A stretch of 64,000 bases of DNA from Lophium mytilinum. Lineage: Eukaryota; Ascomycota; Dothideomycetes; Mytilinidiales; Mytilinidiaceae. Under the pieces are notes generated by a model, which did no database searches, was not told the DNA's origin, and saw only the letters and a list, made by a program, of their open reading frames with translations. The position numbers were made by a program, and so were the translations under genes. The stretch spans positions 584,255 to 648,254 of the forward strand of contig MU004196.1 in assembly GCA_010093605.1 (NCBI GenBank), given 5' to 3'. Positions 12,305-24,191 of the stretch are shown piece by piece. Position 1 is the first letter of the stretch. Each line of letters starts with the position of its first letter.

Positions 12305-12929
12305 CCTTATAATATACTCTCGGCAGCTACCGCCGGAGGACGTAGAACAGCTAATACTAGACGGATTAGAACGCGCTTTTAGATAGAATAAGGTATAATA
12401 TATTATAATTAACTAGTAGTTAGTCTAAATAGAAAAAGTATATTATATATATTAAAATAGGCGTTTATAGTAAGAATAATAAAAAATTAGCCCCCCCTTC
12501 TACTACTAGCCCCTTAGTTTACTCTATATAACGCCCCTGTAATTCTAAACCGCTATAACTCTACTAATATATATTATATTAAGAATCTAAGACTATAGGC
12601 CTATTACCTAAGTTACCGGCTTTAAAGCTAGAAGATATAAAGCTATTATGCGGCGTAGTTATAAGATTAATAGGGTTATCCGGAGTATTTAATTACAGTT
12701 CTAAAACCTTATTTTAGCGCTTAAGATTATACGCCATTAATAGCTTAATAATTAGCTGTTTCCGGAGCCCTAAGTACTTCTTAATTCTACGCTTTTTATA
12801 CAACTTAGTAAGCTATTTAATAGTTCCGTTCTTATACTAATAGCTATTTATCTTATTATCTCTACTTATAAAGTGTAGGTTATTATTATTAAAATTAGGC
12901 TCTTATTTAATGTATATTAAAACAATAGG

Positions 12930-14350
12930 TGCATCGGCCCACGTAGAGAGGTCCTATTCCTCTAGCTTATAGCCCTTAATGCGGAGCTTACTATTCTTGC
13001 TTCTATTAGCTGCTAGCAAGATTCCTATATCTTAGAATGCTTTAATAATAAGCTCTAGCCGTAATTAGAGTATCTTCTTAGCAGCAGAGACCGCCTAGGT
13101 AGTAAGGATTCTCTTATCCTCTAGCTTATCTTTCTTAGGCTTCTCTCTAATAGTATACCGCTTCTCTAGGAGGTCCTCTATATTCTAAGTAATCTACTTC
13201 TTATAGGGCTTATTAATAGCTATATTAAGAGGCTATAGATAGCCTATGCAGCCGCCGGGAATTATTAATATAAATACCTTATTTAATATAAGAAGGTTTT
13301 TAATAGCCTTAGTCTTATAAAATGCTGCAGCATTAAGTAAAAGAAGAGACTCTAGCGCGTTGCCTTCTGCGTTCTTATTAGCTAGAAAATAGGTTTCTAT
13401 TATCTAGAAATAGAATAGCGTCTTATTATTATATATATGCTCGTTAACGTGCATAATTATATTCTTAGAGTACTTTTCTCCTTTCTTTTTAATAATTATT
13501 CTAGCCTTAAATAATAAACCTTTAAATATTATTATAGGTTTATATCTGCCTACACTATTAGCGCAGATATAGAGTATAAGAGTAGCCTGCCGCTTATTAT
13601 AGCCGCTTTTAAAGACTTATATAGTAACCTTCTTAGCTTCTTTAAAGTTATAAGTATACTAAGTAATCTACTTATAAGGAATAGGCGTCTTATTAAGGTT
13701 TACAATTTAAGATAGAGAAAATTAATAGTAAATAGGCTATAGAGAGTTAAGAGGTTAATTAAGAGCTATTTTAAAGAAAGCCCCTAGAATAATTAGTTAC
13801 GTAATCTACTAGTTATATAGCAGAAACGCTAGTATATACTTCTTTAAGAGAATAGGCGGTTTAAAGGCCTTCTTTATAACTGCCTAGTATAAAATTTAAG
13901 TATAACTAAGGAAGCTACTAAACTAGCCTTTTAAAAAGGTAAATATAGTTTTACCCTCCTTATAGAGGTCTTTAAAAAGCTTATTTAATTGCCTTTAGAA
14001 CTAATAAAGGCGAACCTAGAGTCTTCTTTCCCTTTTAATAATAAATTCCTTATATAATCTCTTCTTAAGGAGGTTCTATTTACAGAAGTAGTTAATATAA
14101 GCTAGGTAATAATTTAAACGCGGCGTTTATAAAAGTAAATTAACCTATAACGCCTACGCTACTATATTTAACTTGCTAATCTTCTAGAAGCATTCTGCCT
14201 TATTAAACGTAGGTTTATATTAATTATAAGTAGGTATCTAGAGGGGATAGCTATAGAGAATATAGTCCCTTTTATAAGGTTATATATTAATACGGGTTAG
14301 ATTACACTATATAAGGACCTCTAGCTTCTTCTTAGTAGAGTACGTAGTTT
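12930..14350 (-). pseudogene. DDE transposase relic (pogo/CENP-B-like)
   Basis: Only fragments are readable, broken by many stops consistent with C-to-T change. Order on the minus strand: an N-terminal part too decayed to read (14.35-13.75 kb); the first catalytic block around LNKTPIPY (about 13,680-13,705); GYNKRQATLILYICANS and HVNEHIYNNKTLF; then LLLLNAAAFYKTKAI and IPGGCIGYL...INKPYK (13,200-13,330); and a C-terminal RILTT segment near 13,100. The order and spacing match fungal DDE-superfamily endonucleases. It is not functional. Confidence 0.7.
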
Positions 14351-14884
14351 ATTTTATCTAAACCGGCGTTGTGCGTATTCTTTTAGTAAGTATATAGTTA
14401 TCTAAAGCCTTTCTTTTCCATCCTATTAATACTAAGTCCCCTTTTAATAGACGCTTAGTTAAGCAGCCTATAATATTTAGATTAAGTTCTTAGAGTGCTA
14501 TTAAAGCTATATATAAGAGGAAATAGTATAGCAATAAGTAGTTAAAAAGATATAGTAAAGTAATAGAGGATAGATAAAGAAAAGGGTTTATTATTATTTA
14601 TAATTACTAGCTAGCTGTATATCCCCCCTAGGGAAATTATACTATAAATTCTCCACGCCTTAATTTTTGTCCAATTTCTATAATTCTAAGCGCGATTAAT
14701 AGGAAATTATAAGCTCTACAACTCTTCTTATATATATATAATTAAAAAGTAACGTTTTAGTAGTATAGTTATAGGCGTTAAAACGGGTAATAAGGGGAAT
14801 CGCGAAAATCTAATATAATTTTCTTATCTATTATCTATACACTAAACTACACTACGTTACCTGCCGATCACCCCCCTTGGAGCG

Positions 14885-14922
14885 TGCCAAGGGTGGCGTC
14901 CGGATATTCCGAAACTATACGG
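14885..14922 (-). repeat. right terminal inverted repeat of the transposon
   Basis: 38 bp, reverse complement of 10826-10863, followed by TA at 14923-14924. Confidence 0.95.
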
Positions 14923-15121
14923 TATGTGAATAGACTCATTTCCCCAAGCCCAAAGATTGTTCACTTGGAATAGTATTACAGGGTTTACAACGCCGGGAGC
15001 TTGATGTAAGCGGTTTGTGAGCCAACGAAGCAGTCCAATCACATCGAGTCTCGCCGTTGGCGTGTTCGTGTTATGCATTTCCCGAGACTCATTTTGTGAC
15101 AAACCATAGCAAAGTTTCGAC

Positions 15122-17277
15122 TCAGTGCTCATCAGACTCCTCATCTTCCGTGAGAGCGAGTCGATTCTCGTCGTCCTCATCCATGTTCGGATCAAACTCG
15201 ATATCTCGAAGATATTGGCGCAGTTGCTCAAGCCTCGTCGTCCGTTGCGCTATAGTCTCAGGCGCAACTCCGGATTCCCTAATTGCACGCTCCACATCTG
15301 CTGCCGTAGGCGGAGCGCCAGTCTCTGGGTTGATCGCTGTCTCTTCGAAGAGCCATGGTATTAAGCTTCGGAAAAACGACTGGAGGTTGGCATACTCGTG
15401 AAGAATGGTCGCTGTGTTCTCCATGTTTGAGTGGCCACGCCCGCCGGAGACGCTGAGATCATATGAAGAGAGGTTGTCCGTCGGAGGTAGTGGATCTGAA
15501 GTGGAAGTGTATCGGGCCGTGAGACGGCGACTTAGGAGGCCAATAAGCGCTGGCGTATCTGTCAAGATAACGTGTCGGGCCACTTGAACCTCGTCGAAGA
15601 TGACTTTGTCATGGGGCTCATAATCGGTCCAGTCACAGGTCGAAGCCACCTCTACCAAAAGGGAGGTAGCTTCTGGGGTATTCCAAAGATCCTTCGCCTT
15701 CGTAACATAGAGCTCGCAAAGCAGATTTTCGTAATCGCCTTCCGGCTCTTTTCCCCAGACTGGTTTGGGGATGGGGTTAATCTCGAGCTCTCTACACAGT
15801 CGACTTGCTATCCACGGATACTGCTGAAAGGCTGAACGCAACTTGGACCTAGCCAGCTCCGGTCTATTGTGCTGACTGTATGCTAGGCCAACAGAGGTTG
15901 CCAGATTTGGAGGCATGTGCCAAAGATCCTGGAGAAAATCAGAGCTTACAATGTCGATCAATTGCTTGGGCTGGCGGGCTCGGAGAGCAAATTGGTCAAG
16001 CACTAGACGTATGCAGTACGGATCGCCTTCAGGATCTATGCTTAACAACAATTTCGACCACTCGAAGGCCGTTCTCCAAGTCGAGCGCATGCCAAGGTTA
16101 GAGATATACCTCCATCCCGCCAGCCAGAACTCGCGGTTCTCGGGTCGCCGGAAATCCAGGCGTGCCTTTCCCTCGGAGAGATTCCTCGAGAACGTTGAAT
16201 GGACTGATCGACCGAAGGAGAACAGAGCTCGCTCCAGGAGGTCCCCGGACGTTGTATGATCGCGTTCTTGCTTGGCGATCTCTGAAACCTGTAGTAGCGT
16301 AGAGATGTGATACGCTAGAATAATGTTAGTAGGGGTGGGGCTCTAGTACGCATCGCGGGCCTAGATAATCGAGACACCTCGCGAAAAGGTATCAGAGTAA
16401 AGGAAGACCTACGATTGTTTCGAAGAAGCTGAATCATGCGGTTTGGATCCATAGACGCTACACATGCTTCGAATTGTTTTTGCACATCCTGATATGCCAT
16501 GTTGTGCACAAATCGATACTCGACCGTTCCATCTTTCCGCTTCTCCACCACTTCCATCCCGAGACCTCCAGAGGGGGCTCCAGGCCATTCTTCTTTCCCT
16601 TGAATGAAGATGTTCCGCCGACGCCATATGGCTGCTAGATTACGCCCGCCTTGCACATTTCCACGCACAGCACCAGCAAGACCGACCTGCTGAGCACCTC
16701 TACCTCGGCGTCGTCCACCAGCTGCTTCTGCGTCATCGTGTCCCTCCAGAGCAGCCCTACCGAATAATCTGCGCATCTCGTTGGATGCGTGTAGGTGTTG
16801 CGTGTCCACAGATAGGATAGAAAAAAGTTCTTGTACCTCCGAACTGATGGTTTCAGTTAGTGTGCCCGATGCTCCGTCTCTATTGGAATGAGAGCTCAGA
16901 GAGAGCGCTAGTAGAGCACGATCGATCTCATCAAGCTGCTGCGAGTTTGCGGACTCCTTCGTCTTCTTCTGAGGTACTGGCTCTTTTCCGCGTTTGCTCT
17001 TCTTCTTTCTGCGCCTGGCGGCCTTCGTGGTCCGCTGTTGTGGCGCTGGATCCTCAACTGTGGCTACTTCGTCCGAATTCTTCTCGCCTTCATCTGAGTC
17101 TTTCGCTTCGTCTTCGTCTTCATCATCCTCTCCGAGCATAGCGAACATGCTCGCTTTATTGCTTGGGGCGACGATGGGCTCGTCATCTGACTCATCAGTC
17201 TGTGGATGAGATAATTTTTCCAGCTGTTGCTTCTCTTCAAGCTCCCTCTGAGCTTTTCGGAGAGCTCGGGAAGACAT
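15122..17277 (-). CDS. RQC1: RQC1/TCF25 homologue, ribosome quality control subunit
   Basis: A 685-residue protein from two exons (17277-16413 and 16314-15122) with a 98-nt intron that rejoins LLRNN to PYHISTLLQVSEIAKQE, the most conserved stretch of the family. The N-terminus is acidic and then very basic (KAARRRKKKSKRGKE), as in Rqc1/TCF25. The C-terminal two thirds is the helical TCF25 domain (NREFWLAGWRYISNLG, SVGLAYSQHNRPELARSKLR, LLCELYVTKAKDLW). In yeast, Rqc1 works with Ltn1 and Rqc2 on stalled 60S subunits to help extract and degrade nascent chains through Cdc48. The start codon lies 241 bp from the divergently transcribed PP2C gene, implying a shared promoter region. The 3' end is 198 bp from the transposon end. 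Confidence 0.93.
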
Positions 17278-17518
17278 GTTTGCTTGGGTTGAAGTGTTGT
17301 GCTGGTGAAGGACGGTGGCGGCCTGTGATGTGCTTGATTAGATGATGCTTTCCTAGCGCGCAAACTACGTCACGTGCCTTGAGATCGGGATCGGCCCTAT
17401 TCACCCAGCACGGTTCGCCTTTACCTCATCAACCATCCGTCCCTCCCTCGGCTCTCACCTCACAGCGTCCAAATTCCCCCTCGACCTCCCCTCGACCTCC
17501 CCTCTTCCTTGCGTCCCA
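17278..17518. promoter_or_regulatory. bidirectional promoter between RQC1 and PTC5-like genes
   Basis: Head-to-head start codons are separated by 241 bp. The plus-strand half is CT-rich (17436-17510), as is common just upstream of fungal start sites. No TATA box is evident. Confidence 0.5.
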
Positions 17519-19460
17519 ATGCGTCGAGCAGCTATTCAAGCGTTTCGCTCTGCTCGCCGTCCTACTCTCCGCAAGTTTGTCAGAAATCGCAGCACCCCGT
17601 TCAGCCATGTCGCAGGGACGCGCTCTCTAACTACCCGGAGGGAGCGAGTGTCTATTAGTCTTTTGCACTCTTCCATGCTCTTCAGGAACTTCACGTACGC
17701 CGCAGTTGGTGCTGCTGTCGCCTCGGGTGCCTTTTACGCCATTCGCGGCACGAGTTCTACCTCCCCTATCGGCGCCGCAAACCCAATCTCAGCAGACCAA
17801 AGTCGCAGTCTTAGCACGTCGAATGCTTACGCGAATTCCCCCAAATCGGATCCCACTGGTACCGCAGCAGACAAGACCTCAGAATCTACTCGACGGGCTC
17901 TAGTGGTTGGACAGGGCTCATTATACACCGGCACGATTTCCGGTGACGGTCCACTATCGAAGGAAACGGACGACTACGGCAGGAAGGTTCTCGAGATGTT
18001 GACGCCGGAGCAAGCGACCCAGAAGCTTAGGAAAAATGAGGAATCATGGCTCGTTGGGAGAGGACAAGGCGTGGTTCGGTACGATGTGGTCCAAATCCCA
18101 AGCAACGATCCCATAGAGGATGACCATGCGGAAAAGATCATAGAGGTACCACAGAGTGTGGCCGCAGCGACCGAGGGCTCTTCGGCAAGTGACTGGATGT
18201 TCTGGGGAGTCTTCGACGGTCACAGGTACGAACCATCTGCAATGGCGGCCGTCCGGAAAGCTAATATGTAACAGTGGATGGGTCACATCCGCCAAGCTTC
18301 GCCAGACCTTGATCTCATTTGTAGCACGCGAGCTTGACTCGACATACAAATCAGCCCTCGCAGATCCTGCCTTGAAGTTCCCAGCTCCCGAGTCTATCGA
18401 CAAAGCGATCAAGCAAGGGTTTCTCCGCCTCGACAACGAGATAGTCCACGAATCCGTTGCAAAGGTTAAAAAGGCGCAGTCAAAACTTGTCGCAGCCGAA
18501 CTTCTGGCTCCTGCTCTGTCGGGGTCCTGCGCCCTTCTCTCCTTCTACGATAGCAGATCAAAACTTCTTCGCGTGGCCTGCACTGGCGACTCTCGAGCGG
18601 TCTTGGGAAGAAGAGCTGCGAGTGGGAAATGGACAGCGATGCCTTTATCAATAGATCAGACGGGCGGGACACCTTCGGAAGTGGAGCGGTTGCAGAAGGA
18701 GCACCCCAACGAGCCATACGTCACCAAGAACGGCCGGATATTGGGAGGTCTCGAGCCAAGCCGTGCTTTTGGGGATGCGATCTACAAATGGAGCCTGAAA
18801 ACCAATGAGGAGTTGAAACGCTCTTATTTTGGCCGGACCCACTCTAGCCTGCTCAAAACGCCTCCTTATGTTACCGCTGAGCCGATTGTCACGACTACAA
18901 AGGTCGACCCAGAAAAGGGAGATTTTGTGGTAATGGCTACCGACGGCCTCTGGGAAATGCTTACGAACGAAGAGGTCGTCGGACTGGTTGGCCAATGGCT
19001 AGACTCTCAGAGTGGTGGAAAGAACGCGAAAAACGGCCAGAGTGATTCGTGGCTCAAAAGCTGGTTCAGTACCCAAAAGGGCCTCCCAGTTGAACAAGGG
19101 GGGGCTGGAGACCCAAGTGGACAACGTGCACCCATTCGCCAACAGCAATGGGGCGCAAAGCCTCCCTACAGCGACCGCTTCGTCGTCGAAGACAAGAACG
19201 CGGCAACTCATTTGGTTAGGAACGCCCTCGGAGGGAAAGATCAGGATCAGCTTTCTGCGCTCCTGACTCTCCCCAGTCCCTACTCGAGACGATACAGGTA
19301 AGCATCCAAATAGACACTAGAATCGTGATCTTTTCTAACGGGTCCTAGGGACGATCTCACTGTCGAAGTTATCTTCTTCGGCGAAGGTGCCGGTAGCGGA
19401 AACGTCACTTTGAATAAGGAAGCTAGCGCCTCTCACTCAGACGTGAAGCCGAAGCTATGA
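17519..19460 (+). CDS. PTC5: mitochondrial PP2C-family phosphatase, PTC5/pyruvate dehydrogenase phosphatase type
   Basis: A 613-residue metal-dependent Ser/Thr phosphatase from three exons: 17519-18225, 18275-19297 and 19349-19460 (introns of 49 and 51 nt). The start (MRRAAIQAFRSARRPTLRKF) is an Arg-rich, acid-free mitochondrial presequence, followed by a possible membrane segment (YAAVGAAVASGAFYAI). PP2C motifs occur in order: VFDGH (~232), whose last codon is interrupted by intron 1; ACTGDSRAVLG; GGLEPSRAFGD; ATDGLWEML; and the final RDDLTVEVIFFG. The metal-binding aspartates are present. In yeast, Ptc5 dephosphorylates the E1-alpha subunit of pyruvate dehydrogenase; that role is inferred here from architecture. 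Confidence 0.92.
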
Positions 19461-20211
19461 TCCAGGCAGATCAATATAAGACCTCACAGAAATCCTTGAT
19501 ACCCACTCCTCAGTCGCAATACAAAATCTGGCGTAAGGAGTTCCACTTGGCATACCCATCAAACCCATCGTCATGGCTGGACTGGCGTTACCGTCTTGGG
19601 TTCGATCGGCCTCCCATATCCCGGCGTACACGGCGAGATTACATCTACACGTATCCTTGTTTCCTTTTGAGCAGTTCCTTTCAGCCTTTTCATCCTGATC
19701 CCCTGCAATTGAGGCGCGGATTACTTTCTGCTCAACGTGTTATGATTTTCGAGGCAAATAAGGTCAGCGTGAGCCGTAATTAGCGTTTAAGAGCCGAAAA
19801 GCGCCTCTTGAGTTCGTAGGGGTGAGAATCTTCGCGTAACATCTTAGATCGATGCTCTTTTGAAGCGCCGGCAATACTACTTCTAACCAAAGCATAGATC
19901 AGAGATCTATGCATGTCCCCAAGAACCCTATTGCCTAGCCATCTATATAGGCTGATTTGCGTATCTTTACATGCCGCTCGTTCTATGTGATAATGATTCA
20001 CGAGTGGAATCCCCAGCTAATTAACACTTTCTTTTTTACTCCAGCGACGGAGCCTCCCGACGTCCGCGCTGCAAGGCTGAGAAAAGCCTTGGAGTCTGCC
20101 GCGGCTCAGCCTCGACCCCATTCTCTACCTTCCCAAGTGAACAAGAAGGCTCGAAGTCGCAAACATTAGAAAGTCCACATTTTCTTATACGTTTCAAACC
20201 CAACAGGCCTC
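19461..20211. other. intergenic; possible orphan 3' exon at 20046-20169
   Basis: Most of this stretch is featureless. At 20020-20045 there is a convincing acceptor (pyrimidine tract ending CTCCAG), followed by a 41-codon open segment (ATEPPDVRAARLRKALESAA...) that ends in TAG just before the ankyrin-ZZ gene. No upstream coding exon was found, so it may be the remnant of a lost gene or part of an untranslated leader. Confidence 0.35.
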
Positions 20212-23200
20212 ATGAGTGACCCAATCTCTGTTGCCGGCACGGCAATTGGAGTGGTCTCTCTAGGACTCAGCCTTTGCCAGAATCTTGTTGATTACGTGGA
20301 AGCTTTGCAGGACCGAAAGAATAACGTTCGGTCGATCTTGAGTAAAGTAGATTGTCTCCGAACCTCTCTAGACATGGTCAAAGATGCAGTCAGTCACGTT
20401 TCACCCAGCCATCGGAATGTCGTCGATGCTGTGGAGAAGTGCCTTCGCGAGTCCGAGGCTGAGATGCGCCGCTTGGATGTGTATCTCAAGAACCTGAAGT
20501 GCGATTACATCATCACAGATAGCAAGAGCAAAAAGGTTAGATCGACCGCCCGAAAGCTCTTGTACCCTTTCAAGACGGCCAGCATCTAGAAGTTGGAGAG
20601 CGATATTCAAGCCATCAACGGTATCTTGGCAACTGCATTGCAGGCCCTTGGAATGTTAGTTACACCTTTCATAGTCCTCACATTGTCTCCAATCCACAAT
20701 TCACGCTATTTCGCACTTTTTTCGGCAGTGTATTGTAGAGGTCATATATTATAGCGATTTGACCTTGCGCGGAGGGTTGGTCCGACCGTCTTGTAGACAT
20801 CATGTCTTACTGTCCCAGCTTCTCTGTTTAAACCCCGGCTTATTCGCTTTCAAAGTTAACATTGCACTCACAGCGACATCGGTAGCACACACTCAGGGCA
20901 GCTTTCTTCGCTCATCTCTACATCGGCCACCACGTCTGCTGCTGTTGGTTCTGTTCTCGATGGCGTTGTGGCTCTCCGTACCGATGTCTCGAACCTGTCA
21001 TCAGACCTTTCAGTATCCGGTTCCTTGAACGAACAGAATCTCAACGAAGTTCGCCGAAATGTCTCAGTTATTATGCCAGAAGTGCACTCAGCGTTGCCTG
21101 CTATCAAGTACTCCGCAGCGGAAACGACGAAAAGCACGACTATCATTCAATCTGATGTAAAAGCAGTTGGACAGGACATTGGCCAGATTAAGCAGGAGAT
21201 CTTCGCATCGTCTAGTAGGCTAGAGCGAAACTCGGATCTTGTGCAGAGCCTGTTCTCCGAGCTCACCGAATTTCGATCAGATCATGCATCCCGGATGGAA
21301 AGTCTTGTAAGTAGCGACTGCCATCAAGCTCTGCTATGCTGACAATGTAGAAGGAAACAGAATTGCGCACTCTTCAATGTCGCCTACTATCAAAACCTGA
21401 CGCCCTGCGTACCGTCTGCGACGACTACAAAATCTCTCAACCACCAAATCGCAAACGATCTCGTTTTGGGTCGCAAGGAATAAGGCCCTCTCATGCTTAC
21501 TGTTGCTTGTTATGCAATTGTACTGCGAGCCGTTCCCTGGCCATAGGTCGTTATCTCTCGGGCTATCTATCCATATCTATCGAAAGGGAGGCTCATAAAG
21601 AGGTTCATGAGCAAGATTGCCCATTTCACAGCTCTCCAATGCGAAGCCGGTCCGTGAGGGCATCATTGTCTTGCTATGGGTCGTTCCTAGCTGGTACTTT
21701 GTCCACTGAGTTATCTTTCAGGACAGGCGCTGGTGGATGCTCGATCGCTCCATCCCTCTCCTACAGTAGGATCGTGGCATGGGATTCCCCCGCATTCTTC
21801 CTTCTGGAATGCGAAACGGACTACTTCATCCGCGATAGATTCTCAGTGCCACGGTACTATAAGGATACTGAAGATATCTTAGATCTATTGAATGCAGTGC
21901 CAACAAAGCTGCTCGAGATATTCGCTCGAAGACAGAGTTTACCGACAGATCTGAACGAACGAGGACAGTCGTTATGTCATGTAATAAAAATTTCCGTCCA
22001 ATAGCGTATTCTCAGATGCTTACCGTTGACAAAGGTCGTTATGAAACTTATAGACAAAAGAATGTGTAAAGACACCCAGACGGTTGAAGCTTTTCTTAGG
22101 ATACTTCGCGTTCTGGTTTCGGTCGGAGCTCCCGTCAATCGTCTTGACTATTCTGGCTGGTAAGCTATACCGTGGCGAGTCTAAGTCAACTTCTCTGCTA
22201 AGTGACTATATCAGTTCCCCAATGGATCAGTTTTGGCTTGAGATAGATCCCAATTATCCCTGTGACCTGGCACATATGGTGAGAAGTACAACCCTGGAAT
22301 TGATCGATGGAGGCCTAGACATAGGTCCGGAGTTCCAGCCATCTCATCATCTAGGTTCGTTTTATCAAAGCTGTCTATCGGAGTGCCATGAGCTTGCAGA
22401 GAGTAAGAACCCGTAAGATAGTACAATGACCGCGAACTAAGAACATCAGTCTTCGAGTGTGGTCTCCTGAGCATGGCAGTACTACGGAAGTCTGAAAGGG
22501 AGATGCTGTATATCCTATCGAAATCGCCGAAAGCCGTACAAGAAAGAAACAAATTCGGGCAGACGCCGCTGCACCTATCTTGCGATTGGGATCGAGGAAT
22601 GAAGATATTGATCGATGCAGGTACCGACATCGATGCGGTAGATTGCTGTAGTCGTCCAGTATTTCGTTACTGCGCCGAACGCAACTCCATCGAGTCGCTC
22701 GACCTCCTGCTCGAAGCTGGCTGTTATCTGTCAGGTCTCTGCGCCTTAGGGACTGTCCCTGCACTCTCATTCGCGTTTGAAGCTGCTTCTTTGGACATCA
22801 AGCGACTGTTAGCAAATTCAATAGCGCAACGGCGATACGGCTTAAAACAACTAGGGCTGGCTGCTTTGCCTATTCAGTCTCACCAGGCGCTTGGCCTACT
22901 TAATAGCGGAGCTTTGGATGGGAAGCTAGAGGGGCTCCTCGGTGCTTTGAGGACACAAAATATCCATATTCCATCGTTGTTCGAGAATCCGGGATATTTC
23001 GGACGTTGTTCTATCTATCATATGCGGGAACTCTCAATCGAGAGCGCAGAGACTTTGTACAACGCTGGATTCATTGACATTGACGCATTAGACGAAGACG
23101 GCTTGCCACCGGTTTGCTTTCATTCGATGCAAAGGTCCTATTTAGTTTACTCTTCGGACTTCTCTCTTTTGAATTGGTTCTTACTGAAGGGTGCTAACTT

Positions 23201-24191
23201 GAATGCAAGCCTTCGCATGAAGGTTGGCAACAATACGACTCGATCGTGGAAGACTGCGCACGTTTTAGCGTACATGCTCGGCCAGAACATGCATAATCCA
23301 GGTTCCGGCTGGCATGCAGAATGGTATCATACTGTGTGCTGTCAACTAGACCCGGATTGTCACGACATTATCGCCGGCAGCTGTATTGAAACATGCAAAA
23401 TCGAGAGTCCCGACAGTTGCACTTGCGGGTGTTCCTTGCAAGGGTGTACTTCAAGCACCTTCATTATTAAAGGCTTGATTAGACGGTCCCAGGCATCTGA
23501 CGGGTTCATTCAAATTCTCAGTCGCCACTGCTCACCAAACCAGACGTACTGGTCCTGGCAAGTACAGCAGGCGATACGAATCCTCACATTCAACGCATTG
23601 GGCTTGCGACACACTTGCTGTCTGTGGTTTTCATATAGGCCGTACGTCTCCGTTCAAACGCAAGAGGAGGTAGACGAGATCCGCGACGAAGACCGTCACC
23701 AACTCGAGCGGTTTGAAGACCTTGTCCAGGAATTCCAAATTGCATTCAACGAATCCGAAGAAACGTTACTGTCTTTTTTCCGCAACTACTGGACCCCGCG
23801 TATTGAAGAGGTGTTGAACGAACCCTACCCCGAGGACGAAGAAGAAATCCGACGAATCGAGAATATTGGCGTCGTCTTAGAGAGACCACCTCTTACTGAA
23901 CGCGAAGGTCAACTTGTACCAACTCCGTCAGTAGTCTTTGAGGACATCTACTGCGACAACTGTGACATGCTCGTAGCAAACGAGCACTTCCACTGCTGCA
24001 TCTGCAATTTTGACGACTACGACCTCTGCGCAGCTTGTTTCAACTCCGGCCTTCACTGTCATAGCAGAGACCACTGGATGATCAAGCGCTTCGTAAAGAA
24101 CGGCATAATCACCGAAAGTAATACTGAGCATATTGGATTCAAAATGAAGTTTAGACCTACTCCGAGGATAGCGTGTCAAGTGCTTTCATAG
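20212..24191 (+). CDS. HeLo-like N-terminal + ankyrin + ZZ zinc-finger protein (one in-frame TAG)
   Basis: Six exons close exactly in phase: 20212-20654, 20874-21306, 21351-21980, 22035-22159, 22215-22402 and 22450-24191 (1186 codons before the final stop). Residues 1-~150 are the fungal STAND-type N-terminal domain (MSDPISVAGTAIGVVSLGLS). A helical linker follows, then degenerate ankyrin repeats (RILRVLVSVGAPVNRLDYSG; FGQTPLHLSCDWDRGMKILI). A C-terminal ZZ zinc finger occupies about 23,947-24,085 (YCDNCDMLVANEHFHCCICN...CAACFNSG). A TAG at 20587-20589 interrupts exon 1 where a Gln would be expected (TASI*KLESDIQAING). Otherwise nothing is broken. Either it is a recent nonsense mutation (CAG to TAG), or the stop is removed by a 54-nt GT-AG intron (20536-20589) that is also in frame. 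Such proteins are thought to act in cytoplasmic recognition signalling. Confidence 0.8.

Larger units (their letters stand above)
10826..14922 (-). mobile_element. RIP-degraded Tc1/mariner-pogo-type DNA transposon (about 4.1 kb)
   Basis: The ends are perfect 38-bp inverted repeats: 10826-10863 begins CCGTATAGTTTCGGAATATC, and 14885-14922 is its exact reverse complement. Each end is bordered by TA (10824-10825 and 14923-14924), the target duplication of the Tc1/mariner/pogo superfamily. The interior is extremely AT-rich and almost lacks CA and TG, consistent with heavy RIP, while the terminal repeats keep normal composition. On the minus strand between about 14.3 and 12.9 kb, stop-riddled frames still show a CENP-B/pogo-like DDE transposase, with segments resembling LNKTPIP near 13,690, SGYNKRQATLILYICAN near 13,590, and PGGCIGYL...NIAINKPYK near 13,230. 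It is far larger than typical pogo elements, so nested insertions are likely. No intact coding frame remains. Confidence 0.85.

Noticed and set aside
20536-20589. Accepting the 54-nt segment as a normal intron to remove the TAG
   Set aside because: It would delete a helix segment that aligns with the composite gene's N-domain; kept as one of three hypotheses rather than annotated.
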